A program made the translations under genes and the position numbers. This document shows, one piece after another, positions 63,386-64,000 of a stretch of DNA of 64,000 bases (its first letter is position 1; each line of letters starts with the position of its first letter). The DNA comes from Craspedostauros australis. Its lineage: Eukaryota; Bacillariophyta; Bacillariophyceae; Mastogloiales; Achnanthaceae. The notes under the pieces are model-generated. The model saw only the letters and a program-made list of their open reading frames with translations. It was not told the DNA's origin and made no database searches. The stretch lies in assembly GCA_026770025.1 (NCBI GenBank), contig JAMXDE010000006.1, positions 124,001 to 188,000 of the forward strand, read 5' to 3'.

Positions 63386-64000
63386 CTACGAGCATTGCTC
63401 ATCCGACTTCGGAATGGCTTTGGTCCACGCGGATTGTTTCAGAAAGTTTCTTCGATTTGTTGCAACTTGAATGGCTTTGTGTTTGGCCAGGGCGATCTCG
63501 CATTTGTGTTTGTCGTCGCAGTCGTTGATTTGCGATGATAGCAACATCAACGGCGATCGCAACTGGTCCGGGATGAGTTCATCTCTGATCTGTCTGCGGA
63601 TGGATGTCTCAGGTTCCATGACGGCAAATGCTTCATGCTCTATCGCCTGCGTGCACGATATACGTTGTTTGGGATCCAGGCGGATCATGGTATTCAATAG
63701 ACGAAGCATCCGCGCATCTTCCACGACTCTAGGGACGATGGATTCCAAGGATTGCGGTGATTTGTTCGCAAACTGGAATTTGGTGTAATCCGGCGTGACT
63801 GTGGCGACATCGGGCCACGTTGCATCGGTGGGTGTGCCCAGCACATCGAACACCAACGATAGCTGATCCAGCACGGATGCGTTGCTGGCGTAGATGCATC
63901 TGCTGGCGATGACCTCCAGCAGGATCCATCCAAGCCCAAACACGTCCATGGCGGGCGTCTTGTGATGGCTCCCCAACAGCATTTCGGGCGATCGGTACTG
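63386..64000 (-). CDS. CDK-like (CMGC) protein kinase, C-terminal part only
   Basis: The frame is open to the right edge, where the last codons read QYRSPEMLLG, the activation-segment end of a CMGC kinase. The C-lobe follows: MDVFGLGWILLEVIAS, LDQLSLVFDVLGTPTDATWPDV, PDYTKFQF and LDPKQRISCTQAIEHEAF. The LGTPTxxxWPD block is CDK-like and somewhat recalls CDK7; the ATP site and PSTAIRE-type helix lie outside the window, so subtype is open. A tail of about 75 residues follows the kinase fold. The stop codon is 160 bp from the end of the convergent DDT-PHD gene. Confidence 0.85.
   Translation of the reverse strand, partial: QYRSPEMLLGSHHKTPAMDVFGLGWILLEVIASRCIYASNASVLDQLSLVFDVLGTPTDATWPDVATVTPDYTKFQFANKSPQSLESIVPRVVEDARMLRLLNTMIRLDPKQRISCTQAIEHEAFAVMEPETSIRRQIRDELIPDQLRSPLMLLSSQINDCDDKHKCEIALAKHKAIQVATNRRNFLKQSAWTKAIPKSDEQCS

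Overview
This window is nuclear DNA from a eukaryote, most probably a diatom (Bacillariophyta). The support is indirect but consistent. There is a CoDi-like Ty1/Copia element, a stramenopile-type LINE, and a divergent kinase of a family expanded in diatoms (HDD and DFN in place of HRD and DFG). There is also a diatom-style cyclin, a shikimate enzyme behind a signal-like leader, a long Gln-rich chromatin protein, and few, short introns with GTGAGT/GTAAGT donors. All recognised genes read with the standard code. The species cannot be named from the sequence.

Layout. 1-8565: a LINE whose 5' end lies outside the window (ORF1 with a Cys/His zinc finger and coiled coil; ORF2 with endonuclease, reverse transcriptase, RNase H and zinc knuckle), ending 32 bp past the stop codon of the next gene. 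8598-12722 (-): WD40 protein. 13774-15943 (-): SNM1/DCLRE1-type DNA-repair nuclease with one intron that rebuilds its metal-binding motif. 16562-18133 (+): unrecognised protein. 18564-21395 (-): membrane protein with three similar ectodomain modules. 21864-32720: a decayed TIR DNA transposon (Harbinger/IS5-like transposase pseudogene, about 380-440 bp inverted repeats carrying ACCGGACA arrays) split by an intact 7.29-kb Copia element (22432-29717, minus strand, apparently identical 664-bp LTRs, 5-bp target duplication). 34925-38476 (+): WEE1-type kinase. 38938-41454 (-): AROM-derived fusion (degenerate shikimate-kinase-like region, dehydroquinase, shikimate dehydrogenase). 42516-42869 (+): ribosomal protein eL31. 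43496-44323 (-): COQ7. 46844-48283 (+): cyclin. 49410-52353 (+): five-exon divergent kinase. 53911-63225 (+): two-exon DDT-PHD chromatin protein. 63386-64000 (-): C-terminal end of a CDK-like kinase running off the window.

The host genes are mixed housekeeping functions (cell cycle, repair, chromatin, translation, ubiquinone and aromatic amino-acid synthesis) and do not form an operon-like unit. Three are cell-cycle proteins (WEE1, cyclin, CDK-like), which may be chance. Several genes are preceded by long leaders rich in C and A on the coding strand. Several of the longest open frames open on GTG or TTG, so I moved those starts to ATG codons.

The most notable points are the nested transposon with its CCGGACA-array inverted repeats and CpG-poor decayed interior; the recently inserted Copia with a hairpin inside each LTR; the apparent loss of the Schiff-base lysine in the dehydroquinase domain; and the SNM1 nuclease carrying a UBA domain and a C-terminal PIP-like motif.
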